This document shows, in pieces, positions 5,403-5,634 of a stretch of 5,634 nt of DNA. The DNA lies in the NCBI GenBank assembly GCA_900551515.1, contig URWH01000137.1, positions 1 to 5,634 of the forward strand. The letters run 5' to 3'. Source of the stretch: an uncultured Porphyromonadaceae bacterium. Lineage in GTDB: Bacteria > Bacteroidota > Bacteroidia > Bacteroidales > Muribaculaceae. How positions within the stretch are numbered: position 1 is the first letter of the stretch; every line of letters begins with the position of its first letter. The notes beneath the pieces were generated by a model that saw nothing but the letters and a program-made list of their open reading frames with translations, was not told the origin of the DNA and did no database searches. A program made the position numbers and the translations under genes.

Positions 5403-5634
5403 CAACACCTTGCCGAAATCTTGAAGGGAGCGTCCAGAAGGTATTTGTAATTCTCGCAGTTGTAGATCGACTTCTTTCCGTTCTTGTCCAGCAGTTCTCC
5501 ATTGATTCTCGCCAGACGGTAAGGTTGTCCCTTTCTTGCGCCATTGATAACATCCGAGATCTCTTTGGAGATGATCGGATAGCCGTACTTCTCAAGAATC
5601 TGAGTGAACGGATAGCGCGGGCGAAGCCAAATAA
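5309..5634 (-). CDS. PAPS reductase-family protein fragment (N-terminus outside window)
   Basis: The minus-strand frame beginning at 5632 is open to a TAG at 5311-5309, and its first 85 or so codons look like an internal part of a phosphoadenosine phosphosulfate reductase family protein, of the kind common in phages and mobile elements of gut bacteria. Recognisable blocks in fragment numbering are WLRPRYPFTQ (2-11), EKYGYPIISKEISDVI (14-29), LDKNGKKS (48-55), KYLLDAPFKIS (63-73) and CCYHMKKAP (76-84). The family's N-terminal SGGKDS-type P-loop would lie beyond the right edge. From about residue 86 the frame runs antisense to the small membrane gene and looks unlike the family, so the true C-terminus is missing. 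G+C of 5401-5634 is about 47%, far below the rest. It is probably a remnant or a chimeric join, not a working gene. The exact substrate is unknown; these enzymes are not necessarily true PAPS reductases. Confidence 0.62.
   Translation of the reverse strand, partial: IWLRPRYPFTQILEKYGYPIISKEISDVINGARKGQPYRLARINGELLDKNGKKSIYNCENYKYLLDAPFKISARCCYHMKKAPAQNTMHAHISMRARRRTRTMVPR

Noticed and set aside
5392..5595. Minus-strand ATG-started frame at the right edge
   Set aside because: It is Arg/Ser/Thr-rich without family resemblance; the neighbouring minus-strand frame over the same bases gives the PAPS reductase-like sequence.
1..5634. tRNA or rRNA genes, CRISPR arrays and complete insertion sequences
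   Set aside because: I looked for tRNA-like cloverleaf arms, regularly spaced repeats and terminal inverted repeats and saw none; the only mobile-looking sequence is the fragment at the right edge.

Overview
The window reads as chromosomal DNA of a GC-rich member of the Bacteroidota, most likely order Bacteroidales. Three things support this. A DUF3822-type gene overlaps rsmD, a pairing I associate with Bacteroidota. TAnnTTTG boxes, the Bacteroidota sigma-70 -7 element, sit in front of every apparent transcription unit. Shine-Dalgarno sequences are absent before the start codons. Sampled lines across the middle are mostly about 55-70% G+C. Assignment to a family or genus is not possible from this sequence.

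Left half (15-3224, minus strand): two operons transcribed leftward. The first is rnz followed by tadA, with ATGA stop/start overlap; both products act on tRNA (3' end processing and wobble A-to-I deamination). After a 92-bp gap that holds a -7 box comes a gene for a membrane-bound NapH-type polyferredoxin, which overlaps thyA (thymidylate synthase), again by ATGA. thyA is clearly lower in G+C (about 53%) than its neighbours.

Centre (3225-3339): a 115-bp divergent promoter region. Identical TAATTTTG boxes face opposite ways, towards rnz on the left and towards the DUF3822 gene on the right. A 7-bp GC hairpin lies in the leader of the DUF3822 gene.

Right half (3340-5402, plus strand): the DUF3822 gene overlaps rsmD (16S rRNA G966 N2-methyltransferase) by 10 bp. 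A weak hairpin plus T-tract follows, then a -7 box only 6 nt upstream of the start codon of an FtsB/DivIC-like cell division gene. A small multi-pass membrane protein gene of unknown function comes 21 bp after that.

Right edge (about 5390-5634): composition falls to about 47% G+C. The minus strand carries an internal piece of a phosphoadenosine-phosphosulfate (PAPS) reductase family protein, with its N-terminus outside the window. It abuts, and appears to truncate, the small membrane gene across a stretch that both genes can read sensibly. This is either a real recombination or insertion boundary or a chimeric join in the assembly. It is the most unusual thing here. Otherwise the window is mostly housekeeping (nucleotide synthesis, tRNA and rRNA maturation, cell division), and I see no convincing undescribed defence, mobile or biosynthetic system.
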